A stretch of 64,000 nt of DNA from Linnemannia elongata (Eukaryota; Mortierellomycota; Mortierellomycetes; Mortierellales; Mortierellaceae): NCBI GenBank assembly GCA_036320915.1, contig JAXBDG010000012.1, positions 1,166,501 through 1,230,500 on the forward strand, given 5' to 3'. The stretch's first letter is position 1; every line of letters starts with the position of its first letter. Below the pieces are notes generated by a model. The model ran no database searches, was not told the DNA's origin, and worked only from the letters and a program-made list of their open reading frames with translations. Shown here one piece after another: positions 63,521 to 64,000 of the stretch. The translations under genes and the position numbers were made by a program.

Positions 63521-64000
63521 TGAGGACTTGCTTTTTTGATTTCTTCTTTTTTAAAACTATCAAACTACCAACCTTTGGGGCACTCGGCGCGCGACCTCCT
63601 CGCGGTGTGTCATGGACTGTAGGTTGTTGAGGTGGGAGCCCACAGTCAGACAGCGGCCTACTAATAAAAATCTCCTCCCCCCCCTCCTTATTTTTTTTTT
63701 TTTACCCAACGTTTCTTACCATTTTTTTTCTTGTTCTTTGATGATTGAAAAACTTAAATGAGAATAAAGAGTGGGTATGAGCGTGAATGGAGACTGAACC
63801 GGCATCTGAAAAATGACTTGTACTCTTGCTCTTGATCCTTCTTTGCAAAGATACATCTAGTCGGTGAGGTGAATAATTGGATCGAATGCATCCTAGTTAC
63901 GAAGGCGGATAGCGATATTCTTGATTATGGCGGCTATTGCATCGTTGAGCAAGATGGTTTATTCGTTACGATAACTTCTTTTTTTTTCGTGTCGTTTGAA
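63521..64000. other. Right end of window
   Basis: No gene is supported. There are several T runs and a CT-rich stretch. The window ends in T-rich DNA without a recognisable feature. Confidence 0.4.

Overview
The window is fungal nuclear DNA. Its genes carry many short GT-AG introns, and its housekeeping genes are typical of eukaryotes. The large intronless ARM/NACHT/pentapeptide/WD40 gene, the F-box/LRR gene and the style of mobile-element debris suggest an early-diverging filamentous fungus, most likely Mortierellomycotina/Mucoromycota. That placement is inference; no ribosomal marker in the window settles it.

Layout. 0.4-16.8 kb is a gene-dense conserved block: an ER Hsp110/170-type chaperone ending in KDEL (LHS1/HYOU1-like), amidophosphoribosyltransferase (ADE4, with a GC-AG intron), a cwf18/CCDC12 spliceosome protein, a degraded Fanzor remnant, an amino-acid permease, THO subunit 7 and the SSU-processome WD40 protein UTP5. 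THOC7 and UTP5 are divergent. 18.9-19.8 kb encodes a secreted protein made of seven knottin-like modules.

21.1-29.6 kb is the most interesting region. Nine exons on the minus strand join without a stop into a protein of about 1,668 aa. Its C-terminal third has the split RuvC and zinc-finger signature of Fanzor/TnpB RNA-guided nucleases (D about 1237, E about 1535, D about 1591). Its 3' side ends at a TA-flanked terminal-inverted-repeat sequence at 21121. Its 5' side abuts a complete but mutated Tc1/mariner-superfamily (DDE_3) element at 27191-29600 with related termini.

32.5-39.5 kb is a transposon nest in a 22-bp minisatellite. It holds an apparently intact pogo/Tigger-like (DDE_1) element with 86-bp identical inverted repeats and a related TA-flanked MITE. 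A 4.0-kb Helitron (TC...hairpin-CTAG) cuts that MITE exactly at an A|T. A second MITE there has ends like the Fanzor terminus.

39.8-46.3 kb holds a bacterial-looking metallo-beta-lactamase-fold gene, a Tc1/mariner relic, an F-box/LRR gene, a 28S rRNA fragment and a small secreted protein of possible beta-trefoil type. 46.3-53.2 kb is gene-poor and repeat-rich, including three tandem copies of about 192 bp. 53.2-58.5 kb is the 1,755-aa STAND/NLR-like gene. 58.5-64 kb is mainly repeats: a Pif1 relic, three tandem copies of about 0.5-0.65 kb, a 20-bp minisatellite and a 120-147-bp satellite.

How it works together: housekeeping genes occupy the left quarter. The remainder is an accessory landscape in which transposons, an RNA-guided-nuclease-like gene, secreted cysteine-rich proteins and an innate-immunity-type receptor lie side by side. 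All exon borders were read by eye from splice motifs and frame continuity.
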